Notes: a model not told the origin generated them from the letters alone. A DNA stretch of 6,770 nt from Planctomycetota bacterium (GCA_019456245.1 VRUF01000158.1:1-6770), one strand, 5' to 3'; positions 1 through 6,379 are shown, numbered from the stretch's first letter. Made by a program: numbers and translations.

Positions 1-1877
1 GGGCCTCTTAGTTTTAAGTCGTGTTCCGCTATTTCGAAGCCGTTGTTGCTTCTTGTCATTATTTCAAGCCTGCTTATTGCGTTTTCGTCTTCCGTTTCGG
101 CGAATAGTAAGCAATAAGAGTTGCTTTGGCCCCGGCCTATTCGGCCTCTTAGCTGGTGGAGCTGGGCGAGTCCGAAGCGGTTTGCGTTTTCTATAATCAT
201 CATTGTTGCGTTGGGGACGTCTACGCCTACTTCTATGAGGACTGTTGAGACGAGGACGTCTATTTTGCCTTTTCTGAAACGGTCCATGGTCTCCTGTTTT
301 ATTTCGGGTTTCATCTGGCCGTGGAGGAGCTCTACTTTGAAATCTGGGAAGATTTTTTTGCTTAGTACCTTGAATTCGTTGGTGGCGGCTTTTACGTCGG
401 AGTTTTCGTCTTCGTTGTCGATTCTGGGGTAGACGAAGTATGCCTGTTTTTTTGCTCTTAGCCTTTGGGCTATGAAATTGAAGGCGGCGTCTCTGTCGTG
501 GGGTTTTACCCAGCGGGTTACTACTTTTCCACGGCCGGGTGGGGAGTGCTTTATTATTGAGACGTCGAGATCGCCGAAGGCGGTCATCGCGAGGGTTCTG
601 GGGATGGGGGTGGCTGTCATTACGAGGCAGTGGGGGGCGGTTGTTTTCCTTAGTTTGGCTCTTTGATGGACGCCGAACTTGTGCTGTTCGTCTATTATGG
701 CGACGCCTAGATGATCGAATTCGAGTTGATCGCTCACGAGGGCTATTGTGCCTACTACTATGTTTATCTGGCCCGTGCTGACTTTCTTTTCGATCTCTTT
801 GCGTTTTTTTGCGGGCATTGAGCCTGTTATTAGTGCGGTTTCTACTTTGCTGTTTTTCAGGAAGCGTTTGATGCTGGTTAAGTGCTGGTTTGCGAGTATT
901 TCGGTGGGGGCCATTATTGCGGCTTGTGTTTTGTTTGCTACGGCCAGGAGTGCGGCGTAGAGGGCTACCACTGTTTTTCCTGATCCGACGTCTCCCTGGA
1001 GGAGGCGGTTCATTGGGATCGAGCTTTGCATGTCGGAGGCGATCTGGGCGATGACTTCGTTTTGGTCCTCTGTCAGGAGAAAGGGGAAGCGTTTTCTTAT
1101 TCGGTGGTCGATGTTTTCTGTGAGCTGCATCTGTGTTGCCGGTTTTGCGTGGCGTGTGTGGTATCTTTTTATTGCCAGGCCGAGCTGCATTAGAAAAAGC
1201 TCTTCGTATTTTAAGTATCGTTTTGCCTTAGCGAGCTTTTCTTCGTCGGGGGGGAGGTGTATCCAGTGGAAAGCGCTGGGGCGTGAGATGAGTTCGTTTT
1301 TTTTGCGAAAATCGGCTGGGTATAGTTCGGGGAGGAGTTTTGAGACTTGCTCGACGATCGGTTTTGTTACTCTGGCGATATTTTTGCTTGTGAGGTTCGT
1401 TGAGGCTGGGTATGTGGGGCCACCTAGTGCGGTTGGGTCGAGTTCTTCGTCTTCATCGGGGATGATGAAGTGGGGGTTGGTGAATTGGAGCTGGTGTTTA
1501 TAGAGGCTAATTTTGCCGGAGAGGATTATTACCTGGCCTGGTTCCAGTTTGTTTTGGAGGTATGCGCCGTGGAACCAGACTGCGCGGCAGACGGCTGTGT
1601 CGTCGGCGAGGCTAGCGCTGAATATCTGGGGTTTTCGGAATTTTTGGAAGTCGGTTTGTTCTACTACTGCTACTATGCAGACATTTTGGTCGGGGCGGAC
1701 GTCTTTTATTTTTGTCGGCTCGGGCATGAAGGTCCATTTGCGGGGGTAGTAGCCGAGCAGGTCGGAGAGGGTTTGTATGCCGAGCTTGGCGAAAGCTTTG
1801 GCGCGGGCGGGGCCTACTCCTTTTAGGAATTGGATGGGTGTTGTGAGATCGAGATTAGTCTGATTCGTCGAATCCAT
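1..1877 (-). CDS. recG: ATP-dependent DNA helicase RecG, C-terminus cut by window edge
   Basis: RecG is a superfamily 2 helicase that remodels stalled replication forks and drives branch migration of Holliday junctions. The minus-strand frame is open without a stop for 625 codons. From the N-terminus it shows a GVGPARA helix-hairpin-like start of the wedge region (about residues 21-27), an OB-fold stretch, Walker A GDVGSGKT (295-302), the DEQH box (396-399) followed by KFGVHQR, motif III TATPIPRTL (421-429) and motif VI QLHQLRGRIGRG (572-583). The frame leaves the window at DLKLRG, just before the usual PGE, so roughly the last 70 residues are missing compared with the ~690-residue E. coli protein. 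The ATG at 1877-1875 lies 23 bp inside the end of pcm in another frame. It is preferred because it follows AGGTGA and places the conserved LTTPIQFLKGVGP about ten residues in. Cotranscription with pcm is inferred from the overlap. Confidence 0.97.
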   Translation of the reverse strand, partial: MDSTNQTNLDLTTPIQFLKGVGPARAKAFAKLGIQTLSDLLGYYPRKWTFMPEPTKIKDVRPDQNVCIVAVVEQTDFQKFRKPQIFSASLADDTAVCRAVWFHGAYLQNKLEPGQVIILSGKISLYKHQLQFTNPHFIIPDEDEELDPTALGGPTYPASTNLTSKNIARVTKPIVEQVSKLLPELYPADFRKKNELISRPSAFHWIHLPPDEEKLAKAKRYLKYEELFLMQLGLAIKRYHTRHAKPATQMQLTENIDHRIRKRFPFLLTEDQNEVIAQIASDMQSSIPMNRLLQGDVGSGKTVVALYAALLAVANKTQAAIMAPTEILANQHLTSIKRFLKNSKVETALITGSMPAKKRKEIEKKVSTGQINIVVGTIALVSDQLEFDHLGVAIIDEQHKFGVHQRAKLRKTTAPHCLVMTATPIPRTLAMTAFGDLDVSIIKHSPPGRGKVVTRWVKPHDRDAAFNFIAQRLRAKKQAYFVYPRIDNEDENSDVKAATNEFKVLSKKIFPDFKVELLHGQMKPEIKQETMDRFRKGKIDVLVSTVLIEVGVDVPNATMMIIENANRFGLAQLHQLRGRIGRGQSNSYCLLFAETEDENAISRLEIMTRSNNGFEIAEHDLKLRG

Positions 1878-2523
1878 GTTCACCTGTTAGTTTTACAAAT
1901 CTTACGGGACAAATTTCTGTTTCGATGAGGTTGCCGTTTATTTTTTCGAATGCTGTTAGTATTTGTGAGTTTGTGTCGCCGAGGGGGACCAGCATGATGC
2001 CGTTTTCGTTTAGCTGGTCGATTAGGGGGGCTGGTATTGATGGGGCGGCTGCGGTTATTATTATTCTGTCGAAGGTTGTGTGGTCGGGCCAGCCTTTTGA
2101 GCCGTCTGAGATGCAGAATTCGACATTTTTGATGTTAAGGCTGGCGAGGACGGTCTGGGCGGATTCGGATAGCTGGTCGTATTTTTCGATGGTGCAAACT
2201 TTTCGGGCCAGTTTTGCGAGGATTGCGGTTTGGTAGCCGCTTCCGGTGCCGATCTCGAGTACGGTGCATTGGTCGTTTAGTTTGAGGTGCTGGGTCATTA
2301 GGGCGACGATGTATGGCTGGCTTATCGTTTGGCCCATTCCGATGGGGAGGGGGTTGTCGGCGTAGGCTTGTGAGGCGTATTTTTGGGGGACGAAACGCTC
2401 TCTTGGGATGGAATCGAGGGTTTCGAGGACGGCGGGGTCGGTTATGTCGCGTCTGGCAAGGTCGTTTTTGAGCATTTGGGAACGCTGGATCTCGAATTCT
2501 TTGTTTTTGTTTATATCTACCAT
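1855..2523 (-). CDS. pcm: Protein-L-isoaspartate O-methyltransferase
   Basis: This cytosolic repair enzyme uses S-adenosylmethionine to methylate isoaspartyl residues in aged proteins so that they can revert to aspartate. The 222-residue length is usual for the family. Visible motifs are TISQPYIVA (66-74, the family substrate-binding signature), SAM motif I VLEIGTGSGYQTA (88-100), an acidic E113 after the second strand that suits ribose binding, ITAAAPSIP (156-164), and the PVRFV..LTGEHGF tail (206-218). The ATG at 2523 has only AAGG close upstream, and no better start is apparent since the family homology begins near LKNDLARRDI. It is the first gene of a minus-strand pair with recG and is divergent from bioA. 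I saw no convincing sigma-70 promoter for it in the 94-bp divergent gap. Confidence 0.96.
   Translation of the reverse strand: MVDINKNKEFEIQRSQMLKNDLARRDITDPAVLETLDSIPRERFVPQKYASQAYADNPLPIGMGQTISQPYIVALMTQHLKLNDQCTVLEIGTGSGYQTAILAKLARKVCTIEKYDQLSESAQTVLASLNIKNVEFCISDGSKGWPDHTTFDRIIITAAAPSIPAPLIDQLNENGIMLVPLGDTNSQILTAFEKINGNLIETEICPVRFVKLTGEHGFDESD
1880..1885 (-). promoter_or_regulatory. Ribosome binding site of recG inside pcm
   Basis: On the minus strand AGGTGA lies just before the recG ATG, within the last codons of pcm. It matches the downstream part of the Shine-Dalgarno consensus, so the short gap to the ATG is still workable. It supports the overlapping start and suggests translational coupling, though the match is only moderate. 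Confidence 0.45.
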
Positions 2524-2581
2524 AACCTTAATAATGGCGTTTTGATCGGATATTGCAATGGAAATCCTGTTTGAAAACTGA

Positions 2582-2609
2582 TTGACTGATTGGCGCCGAT
2601 GGTGATAAT
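2582..2609 (+). promoter_or_regulatory. Probable sigma-70 promoter of bioAD, possibly leaderless
   Basis: TTGACT (2582-2587) and GATAAT (2604-2609) are separated by 16 bp; each differs from consensus at one base. Transcription would start about 2616-2618, essentially at the bioA ATG at 2618. This fits the absence of a clear Shine-Dalgarno sequence. No BirA-type or BioR-type operator was recognised by eye in the gap. Confidence 0.5.
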
Positions 2610-2617
2610 GGTGGTTT

Positions 2618-3982
2618 ATGAAAGATACTACGCGAAAATTGATCGAGGCAGATCGGAAATATGTTTGGCATCCTTTTACTCAGATGGCTGATTGGGGGGC
2701 TTGTGAGCCGGTTATTATTGAGTCCGGGGAGGGTTTTTACCTGGTTGATACGGAGGGGCGGCGGTATATCGACGGGTTTAGCTCTTTGTGGTGTAATGTG
2801 CATGGGCATAAGGTTGGCAAGATCGATGATGCTATACGGGCCCAGCTTGAGCGGGTTGGGCATAGTACTTTGCTTGGGCTTGGGCAGGTAAAGTCTATTG
2901 AGCTTGCGGAGAGGCTTGTTGGGATTACGCCGGAGGGATTGAATAAAGTTTTTTATTCGGATAGCGGTTCGACCAGTGTTGAGATCGCTGTGAAGATGGC
3001 TTACCAGCACTGGCAGAATCGGGGTTGTCGCAAGCGGAAGAAGTTTATTGCGTTGGTGAGTTCTTATCATGGCGATACTATCGGTTCGGTGAGTGTGGGA
3101 GGGATCGAGCTTTTTCACGGGATATTTCGTTCACTTTTGTTTGAGACTTTTTTTGTTCCGAGTCCGCATCCGTATGGGTTTGACGGTAGTGCTCAAGAGT
3201 GCAAGGAGGATAGTCTTAACAAGATGGAGGGGTTGCTTAAGCGGTATGGTGAAGAGATTGCGGGGATCGTTGTTGAGCCGCTTGTTCAGGGGGCGGCGGG
3301 TATGATCGTTCATCCGCAGGGATTTTTGAGGGGGGCGAGGGAGCTTGCGGATAAGTATAAGACGCTGCTTATTGTTGACGAGGTGGCGACGGGGTTTGGG
3401 CGGACGGGGAAGATGTTTGCCTGTGAGCATGAAGGGGTGCGGCCTGATCTGATGTGTCTTGCTAAGGGGATTACGGGGGGTTATTTGCCGCTTGCAGCGA
3501 CGCTTGCTACGGATGAAATATATGAATCTTTTCTCGGGCATGTAAGCGAGCATAAGACTTTTTATCATGGGCATACTTATACGGGAAATGCTTTGGGGTG
3601 TGCGGCGGCACTGGCATCGCTTGAGTTGTTTGAAGAGAATGGGATAATCGAATCGCTTGGGGAGAAGATCGGGATTATTGAGGAGGCTTTGAAGCCGATG
3701 AAGTCGCTTGCGTATATTGGGGATGTTCGTCAGTGCGGGATGATGGCGGGGATCGAGCTTGTTAAGGATAAGGCGAGTGGGGAGAGTTTTGAGAGTGAGG
3801 CGATGGTTGGGGCGAAGGTTTGTGCGGCAATGCGGGCGAAGGGTGCGATGCTTCGGCCTTTGGGGGATGTTATTGTGCTTATGCCGGCGGTTGCGATGGG
3901 TGTTGAGTTATTGAAAGAACTTTTGTGTATCGTTAGTGATACGGTAGAAAATGATCTTCCGGGAATTGTGCGAGGTGTTTGA
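2618..3982 (+). CDS. bioA: 8-amino-7-oxononanoate aminotransferase (DAPA synthase)
   Basis: BioA is a PLP-dependent class III aminotransferase that converts 8-amino-7-oxononanoate (KAPA) to 7,8-diaminononanoate in biotin synthesis. The 454-residue protein shows the BioA hallmark VWHPFTQM (16-23), GFSSLWCNVHGH (53-64), FYSDSGSTSVE (112-122), SSYHGDT (148-154), the cofactor-ring aspartate in VDEVATGFGRTG (D254), the Schiff-base lysine in LAKGITGGYLP (K283) and HGHTYTGN (317-324). The pattern resembles the Bacillus branch of the family as I recall it, including Phe20 where E. coli has Tyr17. The Bacillus subtilis enzyme uses lysine as amino donor while E. coli uses S-adenosylmethionine, so the donor here is open. 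The ATG at 2618 lacks a clear ribosome binding site and sits next to the expected transcription start. Its TGA overlaps the bioD ATG. Confidence 0.96.
   Translation: MKDTTRKLIEADRKYVWHPFTQMADWGACEPVIIESGEGFYLVDTEGRRYIDGFSSLWCNVHGHKVGKIDDAIRAQLERVGHSTLLGLGQVKSIELAERLVGITPEGLNKVFYSDSGSTSVEIAVKMAYQHWQNRGCRKRKKFIALVSSYHGDTIGSVSVGGIELFHGIFRSLLFETFFVPSPHPYGFDGSAQECKEDSLNKMEGLLKRYGEEIAGIVVEPLVQGAAGMIVHPQGFLRGARELADKYKTLLIVDEVATGFGRTGKMFACEHEGVRPDLMCLAKGITGGYLPLAATLATDEIYESFLGHVSEHKTFYHGHTYTGNALGCAAALASLELFEENGIIESLGEKIGIIEEALKPMKSLAYIGDVRQCGMMAGIELVKDKASGESFESEAMVGAKVCAAMRAKGAMLRPLGDVIVLMPAVAMGVELLKELLCIVSDTVENDLPGIVRGV
3972..3977 (+). promoter_or_regulatory. Ribosome binding site of bioD
   Basis: GAGGTG lies inside the end of bioA, four bases before the ATG at 3982. 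It selects that ATG over the in-frame TTG at 3979 and the ATG at 3994. Confidence 0.55.
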
Positions 3983-4719
3983 TGAGTGATTTGATGGATT
4001 TGCCTAAGATGAAAGGGATTTTTGTTACGGGGACCGATACGGGTGTTGGTAAGACGCTGGTTGCGGGGGGGATTGCGCGAGTTTTGCGCGACGGTGGAAA
4101 GCGGGTTGGGGTTTTTAAGCCGGTGAGCAGCGGGTGCAGTCATGAGTATGAGGGTTTGGTGAATGCGGATGCGGAGTTTTTGCGGATGTGTTCGCATTGT
4201 GATTTTTCGCTTGGCGATATTAATCCGGTTGGGTATGTTGCTGCGGCTGCGCCTGCGGTTTGCGAGGAGTTTGAGAGGCGAGTTGTGGATTTTGGTTTGA
4301 TCGAAGCGTGTTATAAGAAGATATCAGCGGTTAGCGATATTATGGTCGTTGAGGGGATCGGCGGGGTTCGGGTTCCGGTTTCTCGTGGGGTGGACGTGCT
4401 TGATCTTGCGAAAGAATTTGATCTGCCGGTTGTTGTTGTTTCGCGGTGTGGGCTTGGGACGATAAACCATACGCTGCTTACGTTCGATGCTATTCGGGGG
4501 GCGGGGCTTAAGATAGCGGGCGTTGTGTTAAGCGGGTATGATGTTGAGTCTGCGGGATTGGCGCAGGAGAGTTTGCATGGTGTGTTGGAAGAGTGGGGCG
4601 GGGTTGATGTTCTTTCGACCGTTCCGCTTGACGATGAGTCTGATGTGGAGCAGGGCAGGCTGGGGGAAGTTGTGGTGGAGACGCTTGCGGAGGTGGACTG
4701 GGAGTCTTTGTGTGGATGA
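3982..4719 (+). CDS. bioD: Dethiobiotin synthetase
   Basis: BioD is an ATP-dependent carboxylase that closes the ureido ring of 7,8-diaminononanoate to give dethiobiotin, the step after BioA. The 245-residue protein shows the P-loop GTDTGVGKT (17-25), FKPVSSG (45-51, with K46 at the position of catalytic Lys37 in E. coli), NADAEFLR (61-68), INPVGYVAAAAP (80-91), VEGIGGVRVPV (123-133) and the family signature GLGTINHTLL (157-166). After GVVL a serine (184) stands where the family usually has the adenine-contacting asparagine. It is slightly longer than the ~225-residue E. coli protein. The ATG at 3982 shares its A with the bioA stop codon (TGATG), so translational coupling is likely. An in-frame TTG directly before it is a less likely start. 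No terminator is evident after the gene. Confidence 0.95.
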   Translation: MSDLMDLPKMKGIFVTGTDTGVGKTLVAGGIARVLRDGGKRVGVFKPVSSGCSHEYEGLVNADAEFLRMCSHCDFSLGDINPVGYVAAAAPAVCEEFERRVVDFGLIEACYKKISAVSDIMVVEGIGGVRVPVSRGVDVLDLAKEFDLPVVVVSRCGLGTINHTLLTFDAIRGAGLKIAGVVLSGYDVESAGLAQESLHGVLEEWGGVDVLSTVPLDDESDVEQGRLGEVVVETLAEVDWESLCG

Positions 4720-4723
4720 GGCT

Positions 4724-4763
4724 ATATACTAATTTCATACTAAAATACGTAAAATTAGTATAT
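4724..4763 (+). repeat. Operator-like inverted repeat O1
   Basis: Perfect 12-bp arms ATATACTAATTT (4724-4735) and AAATTAGTATAT (4752-4763) flank a 16-bp centre. A second TACTAA (4738-4743) repeats the one at 4727-4732 exactly 11 bp further on, about one helical turn. It begins five bases after the bioD stop. There is no T-run right after the right arm, so it does not look like a terminator. Confidence 0.85.
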
Positions 4764-4798
4764 CTTTTTAGTTTTACCTTCGTTATTGGGCTAAAAAG
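4764..4798 (+). repeat. Short AT-rich inverted repeat between O1 and O2
   Basis: CTTTTTAG (4764-4771) and CTAAAAAG (4791-4798) are perfect 8-bp arms around 19 bases. The stem is weak and has no following T-run. It could be a poor transcript end for bioAD or chance in AT-rich DNA. Confidence 0.3.
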
Positions 4799-4811
4799 GG
4801 GACTTTCGTTC

Positions 4812-4853
4812 CAAATACTAATTTCATACTAAAATATTTAAAATTAGTATTTG
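4812..4853 (+). repeat. Operator-like inverted repeat O2 upstream of the fic -35 box
   Basis: Perfect 13-bp arms (4812-4824 and 4841-4853) with the same 16-bp centre length as O1. Positions 4816-4850 match O1 positions 4727-4761 at 33 of 35 bases, and the extra TACTAA 11 bp after the first is also present. The right arm shares its final TTG with the -35 box at 4851. Confidence 0.85.
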
Positions 4854-4878
4854 ACGGCAGTTTTTTTGTCGATATACT
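4851..4878 (+). promoter_or_regulatory. Strong sigma-70 promoter of fic
   Basis: TTGACG (4851-4856) and TATACT (4873-4878) are separated by 16 bp; each differs from consensus at one base. Transcription would start near 4885, giving a leader of about 58 bases. O2 ends in the -35 box and O3 covers the -10 box and start, so regulation by repression is likely. Confidence 0.7.
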
Positions 4879-4911
4879 AATTAGCAACAAATTAGCATGA
4901 AATTAGTATAT
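4872..4911 (+). repeat. Operator-like inverted repeat O3 over the fic -10 box
   Basis: Arms ATATACTAATT (4872-4882) and its complement (4901-4911) give the same 40-bp outer span as O1 and the core of O2. On the minus strand it matches O1 at 31 of 40 positions, better than on the plus strand, because the 11-bp direct repeat (AAATTAGCAT 4889-4898, AAATTAGTAT 4900-4909) lies on the right. It is thus an inverted copy of the site. It spans the -10 box to about +26. Confidence 0.8.
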
Positions 4912-4930
4912 GCATAAGTCGTTTATTTAA

Positions 4931-4938
4931 AAGGAGAT
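4931..4938 (+). promoter_or_regulatory. Ribosome binding site of fic, fixing a TTG start
   Basis: AAGGAGAT is a strong Shine-Dalgarno match, with GGAG six bases before TTG at 4943. It decides for this non-ATG start; the next in-frame ATG, at 5011, lies far downstream. Confidence 0.8.
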
Positions 4939-4942
4939 AGCA

Positions 4943-6280
4943 TTGAAGTTGCCAAAAACACCTCCTAAATATGCAGAGCTTTATGATCGAATAGATCTCG
5001 ATAGGGATCGAATGGATTGTGTTTATAGTGAGGTTGTCAAGGTCTCAACTGGAGGTAAATATCTTCATTGGGATAAACTTCGGCATTATAGCCCACCTGA
5101 AGGTCTATCTCATGAGGAATGGTGGCTTGCAATTAAAATTCAACGGCGAAGCGGGTACAAGCCTGTTGGGCTTACGGATACTAAAGGCCGAATGTTCCAA
5201 TACATGGTAACCGATCCGATCCCTAAAATACTTCACAGAATCGATCAGGGGGCTGGTGGATTTGTACAAATGCATGAGCAGATAATAAATCCTGATATGC
5301 GTGATCAGTATTATGTCAACTCGTTGATCAATGAGGCGATTACATCAAGTCAGCTAGAAGGGGCCGCTACGACACACAAGATAGCCAAGGAAATGATCCA
5401 GACAGATCGTCGTCCTCGCGATAGAAGCGAACAGATGATCCTGAATAATTTCAAGACCATGCAGCGAATCAATAAAATCAAGGCCCAGCCTTTGACGAAA
5501 GATCTGGTGTTTGAAATTCAGCGGCTGGTTACAGAAAGTACTCTGGATGACTTCTCAGGGTCAGGTAGATTTCGAAATGAAGATGAACAGATAGTTGTCG
5601 GTGATATGTATAACGAGGTTTTTCATACTCCTCCGGCGGCAGGTGAACTTGAGGAACGGATGGAGGCTATGTGTGAGTTTGCTAATGACAATAGTTCGGG
5701 GCTATTTGTACATCCTGTTGTACGGTCCATAATACTACATTTCTGGTTGGCATATGACCATCCTTTTGTTGATGGTAACGGAAGGACTGCGAGGGCTTTA
5801 TTCTATTGGTCCATGCTTAAGCATGGCTATTGGCTGTTTGAATTTATTTCGATTTCACAGGTTATTCTTAATGCGCCAGCTAAATACGGCCGTGCCTTTC
5901 TTTATACTGAGACCGATGACAATGACCTAACGTATTTTATACTTTACCATCTTAAAGTGATTGATAAGGCAATTGTCGAACTGCATGATTATATAGAACG
6001 TAAAACAAGACGATTAAAGGAACTTGAGCAGCATCTGCACGGTATCGAAAAGTTTAACTATCGTCAGCGTACAATTATTGCGCACGCGTTGCGTCATCCG
6101 AATTACAGATATACTATCAAGTCTCATCAAATCAGTCACAATATTGTTAACCAGACCGCTCGGACAGACTTGCTTGATTTGCATGAATCCGGTTTATTTA
6201 CTGTGCGGAAAATTGGAAGAACACGTTATTTCACCCCTGTTGGCGATTTGGAAGCCCGGCTTGTCGGATTATCTGAATAG
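4943..6280 (+). CDS. Fic-domain protein, probable self-inhibited AMP-transferase with C-terminal winged-helix-like region
   Basis: Fic proteins usually transfer AMP from ATP to a hydroxyl side chain of a target protein. The 445-residue product has the complete active-site motif HPFVDGNGRTAR (273-284), with catalytic H273, metal-binding D277 and phosphate-binding R281. Before it lies SSQLEG (135-140), fitting the class II inhibitory motif [S/T]xxxE[G/N], so E139 should block productive ATP binding in cis. Residues about 205-232 fit the target-docking flap. Residues 1-90 are not recognised. Residues 345-375 are charged and helical-looking. About 370-440 look like a winged helix (helices near IIAHAL and SHQISHNIVNQTARTDLLDL, wing near GLFTVRKIGRTRYF), a DNA-binding fold by inference only. 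The TTG start follows a strong ribosome binding site. Three operator-like repeats precede the gene. Its base composition differs sharply from its neighbours, suggesting transfer. The target is unknown and no separate antitoxin gene is visible. Confidence 0.92.
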   Translation: MKLPKTPPKYAELYDRIDLDRDRMDCVYSEVVKVSTGGKYLHWDKLRHYSPPEGLSHEEWWLAIKIQRRSGYKPVGLTDTKGRMFQYMVTDPIPKILHRIDQGAGGFVQMHEQIINPDMRDQYYVNSLINEAITSSQLEGAATTHKIAKEMIQTDRRPRDRSEQMILNNFKTMQRINKIKAQPLTKDLVFEIQRLVTESTLDDFSGSGRFRNEDEQIVVGDMYNEVFHTPPAAGELEERMEAMCEFANDNSSGLFVHPVVRSIILHFWLAYDHPFVDGNGRTARALFYWSMLKHGYWLFEFISISQVILNAPAKYGRAFLYTETDDNDLTYFILYHLKVIDKAIVELHDYIERKTRRLKELEQHLHGIEKFNYRQRTIIAHALRHPNYRYTIKSHQISHNIVNQTARTDLLDLHESGLFTVRKIGRTRYFTPVGDLEARLVGLSE

Positions 6281-6298
6281 GTTTTGTGAAAAGTTAGT

Positions 6299-6328
6299 TT
6301 GCTAAATTGGGGTTGGTGCAATTATACT
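6299..6328 (+). promoter_or_regulatory. Possible sigma-70 promoter of nadB
   Basis: TATACT (6323-6328) is a good -10 box. TTGCTA (6299-6304), 18 bp upstream, is an acceptable -35. The predicted start near 6335 leaves a leader of about 45 bases. No NadR or NrtR/NiaR-type operator was recognised. Confidence 0.4.
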
Positions 6329-6369
6329 ATTTGGCGAAGTAAAACAAATTAATACGATGATAAAAGATT

Positions 6370-6374
6370 GGGAG
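6370..6374 (+). promoter_or_regulatory. Ribosome binding site of nadB
   Basis: GGGAG, five bases before the ATG at 6380, supports this start. Confidence 0.65.
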
Positions 6375-6379
6375 CTTAA

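Noticed and set aside
121..1826. Several plus-strand open frames opposite recG
   Set aside because: They are antisense to an intact RecG frame, are low-complexity Ser/Phe/Val-rich translations and result from the G+T bias.
2524..2617. A BirA or BioR operator controlling bioA
   Set aside because: No TTGTWAACC-type dyad or TTATMKATAA-type site is present in the gap.
2528..4197. Long minus-strand open frames opposite bioA and the start of bioD
   Set aside because: Their Pro/Arg/Lys-rich translations show no family motifs and they overlap well-supported genes.
4724..4798. O1 or the CTTTTTAG hairpin as the bioAD terminator
   Set aside because: Stems are AT-rich and lack a following T-run; O1 closely repeats O2, which lies upstream of a promoter.
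4724..4911. The three repeats as a CRISPR array or integron attC sites
   Set aside because: Gaps between copies differ (about 49 and 19 bp), one copy is inverted, there are no cas or integrase genes, and the attC core bases are absent.
4720..4942. A small antitoxin gene before fic (FicA-like)
   Set aside because: The stretch is full of stops and repeats with no ribosome-bound frame; the inhibitory motif is within the Fic protein itself.
6294..6305. TTAGTTTGCTAA near the nadB promoter as a fourth operator
   Set aside because: Only 4-bp arms; it lacks the 40-bp geometry and the ATACTAATT core.
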